This document shows, one piece after another, positions 6,256 to 13,965 of a stretch of 23,059 nt of DNA; within the stretch, counting starts at the first letter, position 1; each line of letters opens with the position of its first letter. The notes beneath the pieces were generated by a model, which had not been told where the DNA came from, ran no database searches, and worked only from the letters and a program-made list of their open reading frames with translations. A program made the position numbers and the translations under genes. The stretch is from Lentisphaeria bacterium (lineage in GTDB: Bacteria; Verrucomicrobiota; Lentisphaeria; Victivallales; Victivallaceae): the NCBI GenBank assembly GCA_900768515.1, contig CAAGDG010000059.1, forward strand, positions 1 to 23,059, given 5' to 3'.

Positions 6256-7857
6256 TTATTTCCAGATGGCGCGGATCATCCGTTCGATCATCGCGGCGTG
6301 CTTCCCGTCAGGTTTTTGCCCGGGGACGAAGGGATTCTCGATCCGCAGAAACTCCTGCTTGTCCGGGGTGTAGCGCGGCCAGGGGAGCCTGCCCTTCGCT
6401 TCCGGCACGTTGTTCCGGGCGAAGCCGCAAAGCCGTTCGGCGAGATCGCTTGAAATTTCACCGTCAACACCCTGGGCGAACGAATTGAGGTTTCCGAAAA
6501 TGTATCCGATCTCGGTTCCGTGGGGACAGCCGATGTACTTCCCCCGGTTCTCGACCGGGACCTTGGCGAACCAGTAGAAATAGACCGGACTGCCCGCTTT
6601 CGCCAGTCCGTCGGCCAGCATCCGGGCCGGCGTGTGGAATCCGAGCATCCGGATGGAGACGCCGGGATAACTGCGCCAGTCGTCGCTCCGGAAACAGCCG
6701 GCCAGCTCCGCCGCCGCTTCCCCGCCGCAGCTGCGTTCCACCAGGGACTCGGCAGCCGCCTGATCCAGAAACCGTTCGATGAACAACGTCTCCTCGTCGG
6801 TGTTGAATCCGACGATGACCGGAAGAGTCGCGTACTCCCCCCGCTCCAGCGCCCGCAGCGGATTGGCGGGCATCCAGACGCCGTCCAGAGCCGGGGCGAA
6901 AACCACCTTCTCCGCCGCGTCGCGCCAGCCGATGAAATCGGACTGAATCTTCAGCAGCTCCTCCGGCGGCAGTTCGCGCAGCTTCCGCAGCCCCTCGGCG
7001 GAATCATCCGCTCCGAGCATCCGGGCGGCGCGGGCGCTTTCGGCGCGGACGCTTTCCGGCCGCAGATAGCGGTTGGAGAAAAGGAAACCGCCGCCCAGCA
7101 GCGTTCCGCTTTCGATCACCGCCCGGTGGAAAAGTCCCCGCGCCCGCGGGTTCCAGAGCAGCGCATCGACACTCATCGCACCGGCCGATTCTCCGGCCAG
7201 CGTCACATTGCCGGGGTCGCCGCCGAAACTGCGGATGTTGTCACGCACCCATTCGAGCGCGGCGAGCTGATCCATCAGCCCGTAGTTGCCGACACCGGAA
7301 TTTCCGGCCTCGCGTTCCAGTTCGGGATGGGTGAAAAAACCGAAGGGACCGAGCCGGTAGTTGATCGTGACCACGACAAAGTTGTAGCGTTCGGCCAGAA
7401 CCCGTCCGTCGTAAAGCGGAAGCGTCCCTCCGCCGGTCACGAAAGCGCCTCCGTGGATCCAGACAAAGACCGGCAGCGGCTTTTCGGGCACAAGATCGGG
7501 CGTCCAGATGCTCAACCGCAGACAGTCCTCGCTTTCCGGATACCCGGGACGTTCACCGGGCTGCGGACAGAGCTGCGGGTTCCAGACGCAATCAACCACC
7601 CCCTGCCACGGCTGAAGCGGCTGCGGCGGACGCCACCGCAGCGCCCCGACCGGCGGCTGCGCATAGGGAATCCCCGAAAAAAAGAAACTGCGCGGATATG
7701 CGACGCCGCGGATCCTTCCGCCGGAAATGGGCAGCTCGATCCGCCCCGCCTGCGGAACAGCTTCAGCGGCTCCCGCCGGAAACGGGAACGCGCCGGCGAG
7801 GAACAACAGCAGCAGCGATGACAGCGCCGCAAAGAAGGGGAAAAAATTTCTACGCAT
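6256..7857 (-). CDS. Type B carboxylesterase, exported
   Basis: A 533-residue alpha/beta hydrolase of the carboxylesterase type B (COesterase) family, which hydrolyses carboxylic esters. A Sec signal peptide is visible: two Arg residues, then a Leu/Phe-rich core ending in AGAAEA near residue 30. The oxyanion-loop motif is WIHGGAFVTGG and the nucleophile elbow is GESAGAMS with Ser224. The acid is probably Glu355 (FNTDEE), and the base is His446 in CPHGTEIGYIFGN, as expected for the family. The start at 7857 is preferred over the more distal in-frame codon at 7896 because GGAGGAG lies 7 nt before it and the signal peptide begins cleanly. It overlaps the end of the DeoC-like gene by 8 bp (ATGCGTAG), consistent with translational coupling. 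The natural substrate is unknown, with esterified plant polysaccharide or xenobiotic esters both possible. Confidence 0.92.
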   Translation of the reverse strand: MRRNFFPFFAALSSLLLLFLAGAFPFPAGAAEAVPQAGRIELPISGGRIRGVAYPRSFFFSGIPYAQPPVGALRWRPPQPLQPWQGVVDCVWNPQLCPQPGERPGYPESEDCLRLSIWTPDLVPEKPLPVFVWIHGGAFVTGGGTLPLYDGRVLAERYNFVVVTINYRLGPFGFFTHPELEREAGNSGVGNYGLMDQLAALEWVRDNIRSFGGDPGNVTLAGESAGAMSVDALLWNPRARGLFHRAVIESGTLLGGGFLFSNRYLRPESVRAESARAARMLGADDSAEGLRKLRELPPEELLKIQSDFIGWRDAAEKVVFAPALDGVWMPANPLRALERGEYATLPVIVGFNTDEETLFIERFLDQAAAESLVERSCGGEAAAELAGCFRSDDWRSYPGVSIRMLGFHTPARMLADGLAKAGSPVYFYWFAKVPVENRGKYIGCPHGTEIGYIFGNLNSFAQGVDGEISSDLAERLCGFARNNVPEAKGRLPWPRYTPDKQEFLRIENPFVPGQKPDGKHAAMIERMIRAIWK

Positions 7858-8602
7858 CCAGATTCTCCTCCATTTCCGCACGTTTTTCCAGTTCAACCGT
7901 CAATCGCCGGGCGGCCTCCTCCAGAATCGTCCGGGTGGAAACGGTGGCGATCCGGGATGCTCCGGCACGACGGGCGGTCAGCAGATCGTCCAGAGTCCGG
8001 ATTCCGCCGGAGGCCTCGATTCCGATCGCCGGAAGCGCGGTGCGGCGCATCAGCGCAAGATGCTCGACCGTCGCCCCGTGGCACTCGCACTCCCCGGAGT
8101 CGGGCCGCGGAAAAAAGGCGCCGCTCGAAGTGACCAGAAAGTCCGCTCCCGTCTCGTTGCAGAGCGAACAGAACTCCTCGATTCTCCGGTCCGTGAGGTG
8201 GCCGATATCAAAAATCACTTTCAGAACCGCGCCGGCGACAGAATCCCGGAGCGCCTGCAAATCGGCGCGGAGCGTCGCCCACTCTCCGGCGCGGACTTTG
8301 CCGGAATCAATCGACGCGACAATTTCATCAACACCGGCATCGAGCGCCAGTTCCGCCTCCCGGCACCGGAGTGCGGAAGCGGTGAATCCGAATGGAAACC
8401 CGACAACGGTCCCGACCGCGACCCCGGTCCCGCGCATCAGTTTCGCGGCGATCCCGGCGAATCCGGGTTTGACCCAGACCGAGGCGCAATTACATTCAAC
8501 CGCGAAAGCGCACCCCTTGATCAGCTCCTCATCGGTGAGCGCCGGATGAAGCAGTACGTGATCGATCGAACGCGCAATCTCATCAAATGAAAAATTCGTC
8601 AT
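7850..8602 (-). CDS. DeoC-like (beta/alpha)8 protein lacking aldolase catalytic residues
   Basis: A 250-residue protein clearly related to deoxyribose-phosphate aldolase (DeoC/DERA). Recognisable blocks are SIDHVLLHP, ASVWVKPGFAG, VVGFPFG, AGVDEI, LKVIFDIGHLTD and EASGGIRTLDD. The residues that define the enzyme are changed. The Schiff-base lysine (K167 in E. coli, usually in VKTSTG) is V157 in FLVTSSG. The second lysine (K201, usually in VKASGG) is E196 in GIEASGG. The catalytic aspartate (D102, usually in EIDMV) is V95. The phosphate-binding GTSSG near the end is ATVST. I infer loss of DERA activity and either a new reaction or a binding role. Start 8602 is chosen because AGAGGA precedes it and the longer frame to 8665 would run through the promoter at 8637-8665. 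It is first in an operon with the esterase and peptidase. Confidence 0.85.
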   Translation of the reverse strand: MTNFSFDEIARSIDHVLLHPALTDEELIKGCAFAVECNCASVWVKPGFAGIAAKLMRGTGVAVGTVVGFPFGFTASALRCREAELALDAGVDEIVASIDSGKVRAGEWATLRADLQALRDSVAGAVLKVIFDIGHLTDRRIEEFCSLCNETGADFLVTSSGAFFPRPDSGECECHGATVEHLALMRRTALPAIGIEASGGIRTLDDLLTARRAGASRIATVSTRTILEEAARRLTVELEKRAEMEENLDA

Positions 8603-8636
8603 CCTGAAATCCTCTTTCGGAACATGTTTGAAAGAA

Positions 8637-8665
8637 AGTATACATCCTCCGCGCCGGAAATGCAA
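8637..8665 (-). promoter_or_regulatory. Promoter for the DeoC-like operon
   Basis: Read on the minus strand: TTGCAT (8665-8660), 17-bp spacer, TATACT (8642-8637). The start point near 8630 leaves a short leader and supports the DeoC-like start at 8602. Confidence 0.7.
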
Positions 8666-8716
8666 TCACGCTCCGGGGAAATCCGGTTATCCGAAGCTTT
8701 TTTCCTGCTCCCCGTC

Positions 8717-8745
8717 TTGCAAAAAAAAGAAGAAGAGGCTATTTT
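8717..8745 (+). promoter_or_regulatory. Promoter for the HSL-family esterase
   Basis: TTGCAA (8717-8722), 17-bp spacer, TATTTT (8740-8745). Transcription would start near 8752, about 40 nt before the start codon at 8792. It is back to back with the DeoC-like promoter, 51 bp apart. Confidence 0.55.
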
Positions 8746-8791
8746 TCCTGAAAACATCAGAAACTGCAACGCTCAGACACAGGAGACGCGA

Positions 8792-9820
8792 ATGAGAGCC
8801 GCCCTTCTTCTGGCCGCCATCGGAACCGGCGCACTGCTGGCGACCGGCTGCGCAACCGATCCCCGGCCCGACCCGTCCCTTCTGCGGACGGAAGCGGACA
8901 ACTTCCGCGCCGCGTTTTCCGGAACCGCGGACCGGCAGATCGAAGCGATCCGGCGTGCCGTTTCCGGCGACCGCGCCATGCTCGACGCCATCCGCATGGA
9001 ACGCAGAACCGAAACCCCGCCGCCCCCCGGCATCACCACGGCGGATACGCTGATCCCGAGCGCTTCCGGCACTCTGCCGCTGCGGATCTACCACCCCGCC
9101 CGTCCCGATGAAAACCCCCGGCCGATGGTGATCTACCTCCACGGCGGCGGCTGGGGCATCGGCAGCATCGAGAGCGCTTCACGGGTTGCGGGAGAGCTTG
9201 CGGCGCGATCCGGAGCGGTGGTACTGGTTCCGGAATACCGGCTCGCGCCGGAATCCCCTTATCCCGCCGCGCTCGACGACCTCATGGCGGTCATCCGGTT
9301 CGTCCACGACCTTGCGCCCCTGTACGGCGGAGATCCCCTGAAGATCGTGCTGGCGGGTGACAGCGCCGGCGGCAACCTCGCACTTGCCGCCGCCCTCCGG
9401 CTTGCCCGGACCGGAAAGCCCCGGGCCGCCGGCCTGATCCTCTTCTATCCGGTCACCACCCTGGTTCCGGAAAAAAGCGGCTCCTACCTCCGGTACGGCC
9501 GGGGTTACGCGCTCGACTCCCGGCTGATGGAGACCTTTGCGACAGCCTACCATCCCGCCGATGACTGCCGGGACAACCCTGAAATTTCACCGCTGTACGG
9601 CAATCCCGGCGAGCTGCCTCCATTCCTTCTGGTGACGGCGGAACGCGATATTCTTCACGACCAGGGGACCGCTCTCGCGGAAAAAGCCGCTGCCGCCGGC
9701 GTCAGGGTCGAACACCTCGACCTTCCCGGAGCGACCCACCTCTTCATCACCATGCCCGGAATGGACTGTGCCTTTGAACAGGCTCTCTCCGCCGCCGTAA
9801 ACTTCATCGGAACCCTCTGA
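8792..9820 (+). CDS. HSL-family alpha/beta hydrolase (acetyl-esterase-like), lipoprotein
   Basis: A 342-residue esterase of the hormone-sensitive-lipase (Aes-like) family. The N-terminus is a lipoprotein signal with lipobox LATGC and lipidated Cys20, so it should be anchored in a membrane on the periplasmic side. The family motifs are HGGGWG (residues 117-122, oxyanion hole) and GDSAGG with nucleophile Ser191. The likely acid is Asp286 (AERDILHDQG), and the base is His316 (GATHLF). The open frame begins at 8624, but ATG 8792 is chosen because AGGAG lies 6 nt upstream and it starts exactly at the signal peptide. Typical substrates are short-chain acyl esters, such as acetyl groups on sugars, but specificity cannot be read from sequence. 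It has its own promoter and stands alone, divergent from the DeoC-like operon, which itself has an exported esterase. Confidence 0.92.
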   Translation: MRAALLLAAIGTGALLATGCATDPRPDPSLLRTEADNFRAAFSGTADRQIEAIRRAVSGDRAMLDAIRMERRTETPPPPGITTADTLIPSASGTLPLRIYHPARPDENPRPMVIYLHGGGWGIGSIESASRVAGELAARSGAVVLVPEYRLAPESPYPAALDDLMAVIRFVHDLAPLYGGDPLKIVLAGDSAGGNLALAAALRLARTGKPRAAGLILFYPVTTLVPEKSGSYLRYGRGYALDSRLMETFATAYHPADDCRDNPEISPLYGNPGELPPFLLVTAERDILHDQGTALAEKAAAAGVRVEHLDLPGATHLFITMPGMDCAFEQALSAAVNFIGTL

Positions 9821-9896
9821 AGAGAGGAGCCCCCCGAAGAGCGGCAGGGCTTCCCCCCCCCGCCCCCTCCACATGCCTTTCCCGTGAAAAACAGGA

Positions 9897-9933
9897 TTAA
9901 AAAAACCGGCCCCCTCTCGAAGAAGGGACCGGT
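9897..9933 (-). terminator. Rho-independent terminator of the PPIase gene
   Basis: On the minus-strand transcript a 13-bp stem (9933-9921 with 9917-9905) closes on a 3-nt loop and runs into U7. Two positions are G-U pairs on the minus-strand RNA but would be C-A mismatches on the plus strand. This and the T-run show that it serves the minus-strand gene. The 160 bp between the two convergent genes also hold a C-rich patch (9852-9870) without assigned function. Confidence 0.85.
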
Positions 9934-9981
9934 CGGCATTCAAACATCCGGCAGAAGAAACTTCTCCGGCCGAAACCACCA

Positions 9982-11172
9982 TTACTTGGCAGCCGGGGCA
10001 GCCGGAGCAGCCGGGGCAGCCGGGGCAGCCGGAGCCGCGGGAGCGGCCGGGGCGGCGGGAGCGGCGACATTGTACTTGATGTCGGCTTCCTTCTCCAGGT
10101 TTTCAATGAACTTCTGGAAGGCCTCGCCTTTTTTCTGCTGCGTAAGCCCGAGCTGGATCTGCTCCTTGACCGTCTCGAACGGCATCGTTCCCGCCGGCGT
10201 CTTCTCATCGAGCCGGATCAGGTGATAACCGAAATTGGTCTTGACCGGACCGGTGATCTCGCCCACCTTTTCCAGCTTGACCGCGGCAGCCTCAAACTCC
10301 GGAACCATCATTCCCTGCCCCGGTTCAAAGGCCGAAAGCTCACCGCCCTGCTCCTTGCTCGGGCAGGCGCTGTCACGCTTGGCGATCTCGGCGAACTTCT
10401 CCGGATTCTTCTGCAGTTCCGCGAGGGCGGCTTTCGCCTTCTCCTCGGCGGCCTTCTCCTGCTCCGGCGTCACTTCGCCCTTGCCGTCGCCGGCCGCGTA
10501 GAGAATGTGCGCGACCTTGACCCGGGGACCGACCTTGAACTGCTCCTGGTTGTCGTCGTAGAACTTGCGGACCTCTTCCGGAGTCGCCTCCTTCACCGCG
10601 GAAAGCACCTTCTTTTCAAGGTAATCCTGCATCGCGGCGTTCTTCTGCATCTCGGGATTCGAGGCCATCTCCTCAATCGACTGATCGAGGGTCTTGCCCT
10701 GCATCACAGCCTGCTGCTTGATCAGCTCAACCATCTGCGGATCCATCTGCTTGAGACTGTTCTTCAGAACTTCCACCGCAAGTTCCTTGCTCGGCTTGAT
10801 CTCGGCCTTCGCCATCTGCTCATCCAGCAGACGCTGGAGAATGATGTCGCGGGCGAAATCCCGGGCACGGGCACTGATGAGCTCCGCGGTGGCGCCGGCC
10901 GCGGCGGCATCGCCGCCGGCCATCTTGTTGATCGCTTCGACAAAGTCGGCCTTGGTCAGGCTCTTGCCCTGATAGGTGGCGACCACGTCGGGAATGCCGG
11001 CAAACAGGTCGACCTTGGCCGCCGGAGCCGGTGCAGCCGGTGCAGCCGGTGCAGCCGGTGCAGCCGGGGCAGCCGGGGCAGCCGGGGCCACAGGCTTCGC
11101 CTCTTCCGCCGCCGCCATGCAGCAGATCGAACCCGCCGCCAGCAGCGCCATCATTTTTCTGGACTTCTTCAT
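9982..11172 (-). CDS. Exported parvulin-type peptidyl-prolyl isomerase with Ala/Pro repeats at both ends
   Basis: A 396-residue SurA/PrsA-like folding factor. A Sec signal peptide (MKKSRKMMALLAAGS..., probably cut after CMAAA near residue 22) sends it to the periplasm. Residues about 28-52 are an Ala-Ala-Pro repeat linker. Residues about 54-210 are a helical, charged chaperone-like region (VVATYQGKSLTKADF, LLDEQMAKAEIKPS). Residues about 215-325 are the PpiC parvulin domain (KVAHILYAAG, FAEIAKRDSACPSKEQGGEL, GQGMMVPEFEAA, TNFGYHLIRL). The last 27 residues are again Ala-Ala-Pro repeats ending in Lys. Start 11172 has GAAGGAGG 6 nt upstream and begins at the signal peptide. A TATAAT on the minus strand (11323-11318) may be its -10, although no good -35 is seen. 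The gene ends at a strong terminator (9897-9933). Confidence 0.92.
   Translation of the reverse strand: MKKSRKMMALLAAGSICCMAAAEEAKPVAPAAPAAPAAPAAPAAPAAPAPAAKVDLFAGIPDVVATYQGKSLTKADFVEAINKMAGGDAAAAGATAELISARARDFARDIILQRLLDEQMAKAEIKPSKELAVEVLKNSLKQMDPQMVELIKQQAVMQGKTLDQSIEEMASNPEMQKNAAMQDYLEKKVLSAVKEATPEEVRKFYDDNQEQFKVGPRVKVAHILYAAGDGKGEVTPEQEKAAEEKAKAALAELQKNPEKFAEIAKRDSACPSKEQGGELSAFEPGQGMMVPEFEAAAVKLEKVGEITGPVKTNFGYHLIRLDEKTPAGTMPFETVKEQIQLGLTQQKKGEAFQKFIENLEKEADIKYNVAAPAAPAAPAAPAAPAAPAAPAAPAAK
9988..10065 (-). repeat. Tandem 9-bp repeats encoding C-terminal Ala-Ala-Pro tract
   Basis: Repeating units close to GGGGCAGCC on the plus strand encode 26 residues of AAP repeats at the extreme C-terminus of the PPIase, just before a final Lys. 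Units are nearly but not exactly identical, so copy number may change by slippage. Confidence 0.85.
11017..11088 (-). repeat. Tandem 9-bp repeats encoding N-terminal Ala-Ala-Pro tract
   Basis: Units close to GGTGCAGCC and GGGGCAGCC encode about 24 residues of AAP repeats directly after the signal peptide of the PPIase. They parallel the C-terminal tract at 9988-10065, so the folded protein is bracketed by two similar flexible arms. Confidence 0.85.
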
Positions 11173-11334
11173 TGTTTTCCTCCTTCTTCTGTTAACGGGA
11201 GAGCCCGCCGGCCCTCCTTCCTCTAAAGTCATTCATTTCATTCAGCAGGACGGGGCGGCCGGAAACGCCGCGCGACACCTGCCGGAAAAGCGCGACCGCT
11301 CTTTTCCTTACTTGAATATTATATAAATAATACA

Positions 11335-11366
11335 CCCGGAATCGATGATTGCAAATCAATTCCGGG
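11335..11366 (-). terminator. Probable terminator of the GH20 operon
   Basis: CCCGGAATCGAT (11335-11346) pairs with ATCAATTCCGGG (11355-11366) around an 8-nt loop. The single non-Watson-Crick position is G-U on the minus-strand RNA and C-A on the plus strand, pointing to the minus strand as the one used. The downstream sequence on that strand is A/T-rich with short T-runs rather than a clean T-tract. A T5 run lies on the plus-strand side, so bidirectional use is possible. It sits 32 bp after the GH20 stop. Confidence 0.6.
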
Positions 11367-11397
11367 TATTTTTCATAAATTAATGATTCGGTGAAAA

Positions 11398-12876
11398 TCA
11401 ATCCGGCAGAGTCTCTTCCGGAAGCTGAGCGGTACAGGAACCGGTTTCGGGATAGGCTTCGCGCCCCTGTTCCCATGCGATCTGACGCAGATGGCGGTTG
11501 AACTGCTGCACCGCCCCGGACCACTCCCGCAAACCGGAATAAGATCCGTTCCAGGCCGCCTGCGCTCCGAAGAAGAAAATCTTGAACAGATTGATTCCGG
11601 AACATTTGTGCCAGCTGGTGGCCAGCACCCCGGCAAGTTTCTCCCGGGCCGCCATCGCCCCGAGCGAGAGTGTGCCGTTCTCGTTGATCCATGGACAGAC
11701 CACCACGTCGAATCCCGCCTCCTTGAAAAACTTCGCGGTCGGCCACACCGGACGCTCTCCATCCGGTGGAGCGCCGTACTGCCAGTCCGCGATGATCAGA
11801 TCGCGCGGCAGGGAACGGTAGAGATTCTCCAGCCCGTCCTCCCGGGTGCCGCAGGCGGTGTACCCTTTCCAGCGCGGATCGTCCTTCCGCAGCAGCATAT
11901 CGTGCCAGATGATCGCCCGGCAGTTCCGTTCCGCAAGCAGATTTCGGAAGAAGGTCAGGTGTTCGAGCACCAGTTCCTCGAGGTCGCGGCTGCGACACGA
12001 GGCGCAGCTGCCCAGATTGTACGCCTCGTCGCAGCCGAGGTGGAAGTAGGCGGGAGAACCGAAGAAATCGTAAAGTTCCAGCACCAGATCGCGCAACAGC
12101 GACCGGGTCGCGGGGTTGGAAAGACACCAGCTCCAGCCGTCCGGCTCCTGAAGCACCCGCAGTTCCGGATGGCGGTCGAGCAGCATGTGTTTGCCGGAGA
12201 GCACCCGCGCCCCCGAACCGTGGCCGAGCAGATTCAGCTGGGGAATCATCTCCAGCCCCAGTTCCCGGCCAACCCGGATCAGCCGGGCGAATTCGTCACG
12301 GTCGACCCGGTACTCCGGCCAGCCGATCTCCGGGTGGGAGTCGAACGGAAACACGCCCCATGGCTCGATCACAACCGCATTGAACTTGTAACAGGCCGCC
12401 AGACGGATCATCCGTTCGATCTCGAACGCCCGCGTCTCCGGAAACCAGCAGAGATGCACTCCTCGAAAGCCTGTGGAGGGCCAGTCCCGCACCCGGGCCG
12501 GTGCAAGGATGTCTCCGGCATACGAAGGAACCGCGCTCACCGGTTCCGCCAGCTGCCGCAGCGTTGCAAAAGCGTGCCGGATCCCGGCGGCGTCGGCGGC
12601 GCGAAGCTCAATACGCCCGGAATCGACATCCAGTTCATAACCGCCGGCCGGCAGATCGAATGGTCCGGTCTCCGGTACGATCGCGGGGTCGATGCCCCAG
12701 TTTTCCAGACAGAGCCGGTTGACCAGTTCCGTGAGTTCCGGCGCCGGATACGGCGTGGACAGGATCAGCCGGCAGCCCGAAACCAGCCGGAAAGGCTCCC
12801 CGGCGGGAAATTCCGACTCCATCGGCTGCGGCACGATCCGTTCACGCAGAATGGTGGCGACACGCTCCTGATTCAT
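11398..12876 (-). CDS. GH20-family beta-N-acetylhexosaminidase-like protein
   Basis: A 492-residue glycoside hydrolase. The first ~120 residues resemble the GH20b domain that precedes the catalytic barrel (YELDVDSGRIELRAADAAG, then HAFATLRQL). The TIM barrel starts near residue 138 (GFRGVHLCW). The catalytic Asp-Glu pair is D283-E284 in FHLGCDEAYN, the GH20 H-x-G-x-D-E motif, where Asp orients the substrate acetamido group and Glu is the acid. A CASC pair follows. No signal peptide is visible, so it probably acts in the cytoplasm on imported amino-sugar oligosaccharides or glycosides. ATG 12876 is preferred over 12906 because GAGGAG precedes it and it leaves 13 bp to the previous gene instead of overlapping it. 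It is the last gene of an operon with the TIM-barrel protein and the regulator. Confidence 0.87.
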   Translation of the reverse strand: MNQERVATILRERIVPQPMESEFPAGEPFRLVSGCRLILSTPYPAPELTELVNRLCLENWGIDPAIVPETGPFDLPAGGYELDVDSGRIELRAADAAGIRHAFATLRQLAEPVSAVPSYAGDILAPARVRDWPSTGFRGVHLCWFPETRAFEIERMIRLAACYKFNAVVIEPWGVFPFDSHPEIGWPEYRVDRDEFARLIRVGRELGLEMIPQLNLLGHGSGARVLSGKHMLLDRHPELRVLQEPDGWSWCLSNPATRSLLRDLVLELYDFFGSPAYFHLGCDEAYNLGSCASCRSRDLEELVLEHLTFFRNLLAERNCRAIIWHDMLLRKDDPRWKGYTACGTREDGLENLYRSLPRDLIIADWQYGAPPDGERPVWPTAKFFKEAGFDVVVCPWINENGTLSLGAMAAREKLAGVLATSWHKCSGINLFKIFFFGAQAAWNGSYSGLREWSGAVQQFNRHLRQIAWEQGREAYPETGSCTAQLPEETLPD

Positions 12877-12889
12877 CGCTGAACACTCC

Positions 12890-13921
12890 TCACTTTTTAA
12901 GAACACGCCGGTAATTTTCCCCGATCCGGTCCCAGAGCTTGAGCGCGTCGGGAGCGGCCAGCACGGTTCCGTAACCGCCGCGGTAGGTCCAGGCGGCCAG
13001 CCGGTCGACGCCGAGCGACTCGTAGAGGTTCACCACCTCGTCGATCCGCGCGAAATCCGCGGGCTGTTTGTAGTAGCCCATCAGCCACCGTTCCGAAATC
13101 TTGTTGTACTTCTTCGCCGCCTCCACGGTGCGGCGGGTGATCTGCTCGAAGAAGGGAGCGGGGAGGTCCCAGGCGATGATGGTGGTCGAAAAGACGTCGA
13201 AGTACGGACTTGCCGCAACCATGTCCCAGTTGTCGTAGCCGCGGTATTCGGTCACGTAGTAGCTGTTGAGCGTTGCGTGTACGCAGCAGGTGATCTCCAT
13301 GCCGGGTTTGCGCTCCTTGATCAGCCGCGAGGTGTCTTCGAGGATGAAGAGCGCCTCCCGCCAGCGGAACGCCTTGACGTCGTCATTCATCACCCGCGGC
13401 ATCTCGTACCCGTAGTAATCGTGGAACTTCTTCATGCAGACCGGGCAGCGGCAGGTCCAGTCCTCGCCGGCGCCGCCGGTGATCGACGCGTAGGACTTCG
13501 GAAACGCATAGTGCGGTTCATCCCAGAAGAAGCCGTCGGCGTCGGTTTCGGCCGCCAGCGCGAGACAGATGTTCCGGAAGTAGTCGCGGAAGCTGTTGGT
13601 GTTGAAACAGGCGTAGGGGAGCTTCTCTCCGGTCAGCGCGGAAACCTGCCGGTTCTCGATGTTGTTCTGGAGGAATTTGCTGACCTGTTCGCCGCCGAAA
13701 TACTTCCCGATCCCCCAGGGATCGAGCAGCACCCGCAGCCCGAGCTCGTGCGCCTTCTCGACGATCCGGGGGATGTTCGGACGCCAGAAGTCGAAGTCGA
13801 ACTCCGTCACCGCCAGAATGACCGTGGTGCAGCCGTGCTCCCGCATCTCCGCAAAATCGGCGGCGGCGTGCTCGACGTAACCGAGTCCGTAATAGCTGAT
13901 CGCAGTCTGGGTAATCGCCAT
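12890..13921 (-). CDS. TIM-barrel-like protein, possible glycoside hydrolase, family not recognised
   Basis: A 343-residue cytoplasmic protein whose alternating strand and helix pattern (TTVILAVTEFDF, LRVLLDPWG, GFFWDEPHY, MEITCCVHATLN, FDVFSTTI, RLAAWTYRGGYG) suggests a (beta/alpha)8 barrel like those of clan GH-A. D134-E135 in GFFWDEPHY sits where a barrel strand often carries a catalytic acid. CRCPVC (residues 157-162) is a CxCxxC motif of the kind seen near metal sites in some uncharacterised barrel hydrolases. The assignment to glycoside hydrolase is inference from fold and context. The start at 13921 has GAAGGAG 9 nt upstream. A longer frame to 13969 would overlap the regulator and has no such site. 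It lies between the GntR/LacI-type regulator and the GH20 gene, all minus strand, so it probably shares the same substrate pathway. Confidence 0.65.
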   Translation of the reverse strand: MAITQTAISYYGLGYVEHAAADFAEMREHGCTTVILAVTEFDFDFWRPNIPRIVEKAHELGLRVLLDPWGIGKYFGGEQVSKFLQNNIENRQVSALTGEKLPYACFNTNSFRDYFRNICLALAAETDADGFFWDEPHYAFPKSYASITGGAGEDWTCRCPVCMKKFHDYYGYEMPRVMNDDVKAFRWREALFILEDTSRLIKERKPGMEITCCVHATLNSYYVTEYRGYDNWDMVAASPYFDVFSTTIIAWDLPAPFFEQITRRTVEAAKKYNKISERWLMGYYKQPADFARIDEVVNLYESLGVDRLAAWTYRGGYGTVLAAPDALKLWDRIGENYRRVLKK

Positions 13922-13965
13922 GGTAACACTCTCCTTCTCTGTAAATAAAACGTTTCCGTAAAAAT

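Noticed and set aside
6520..7821. 433-residue plus-strand open frame
   Set aside because: It is antisense to the carboxylesterase gene with its complete catalytic triad.
9982..11172. PPIase as a lipoprotein
   Set aside because: The Cys pair in the signal (SICCMA) does not fit the lipobox consensus. A Sec signal with cleavage near AAA is more likely.
11192..12127. 311-residue minus-strand open frame
   Set aside because: It is out of frame with the intact GH20 gene and reads as low-quality sequence.
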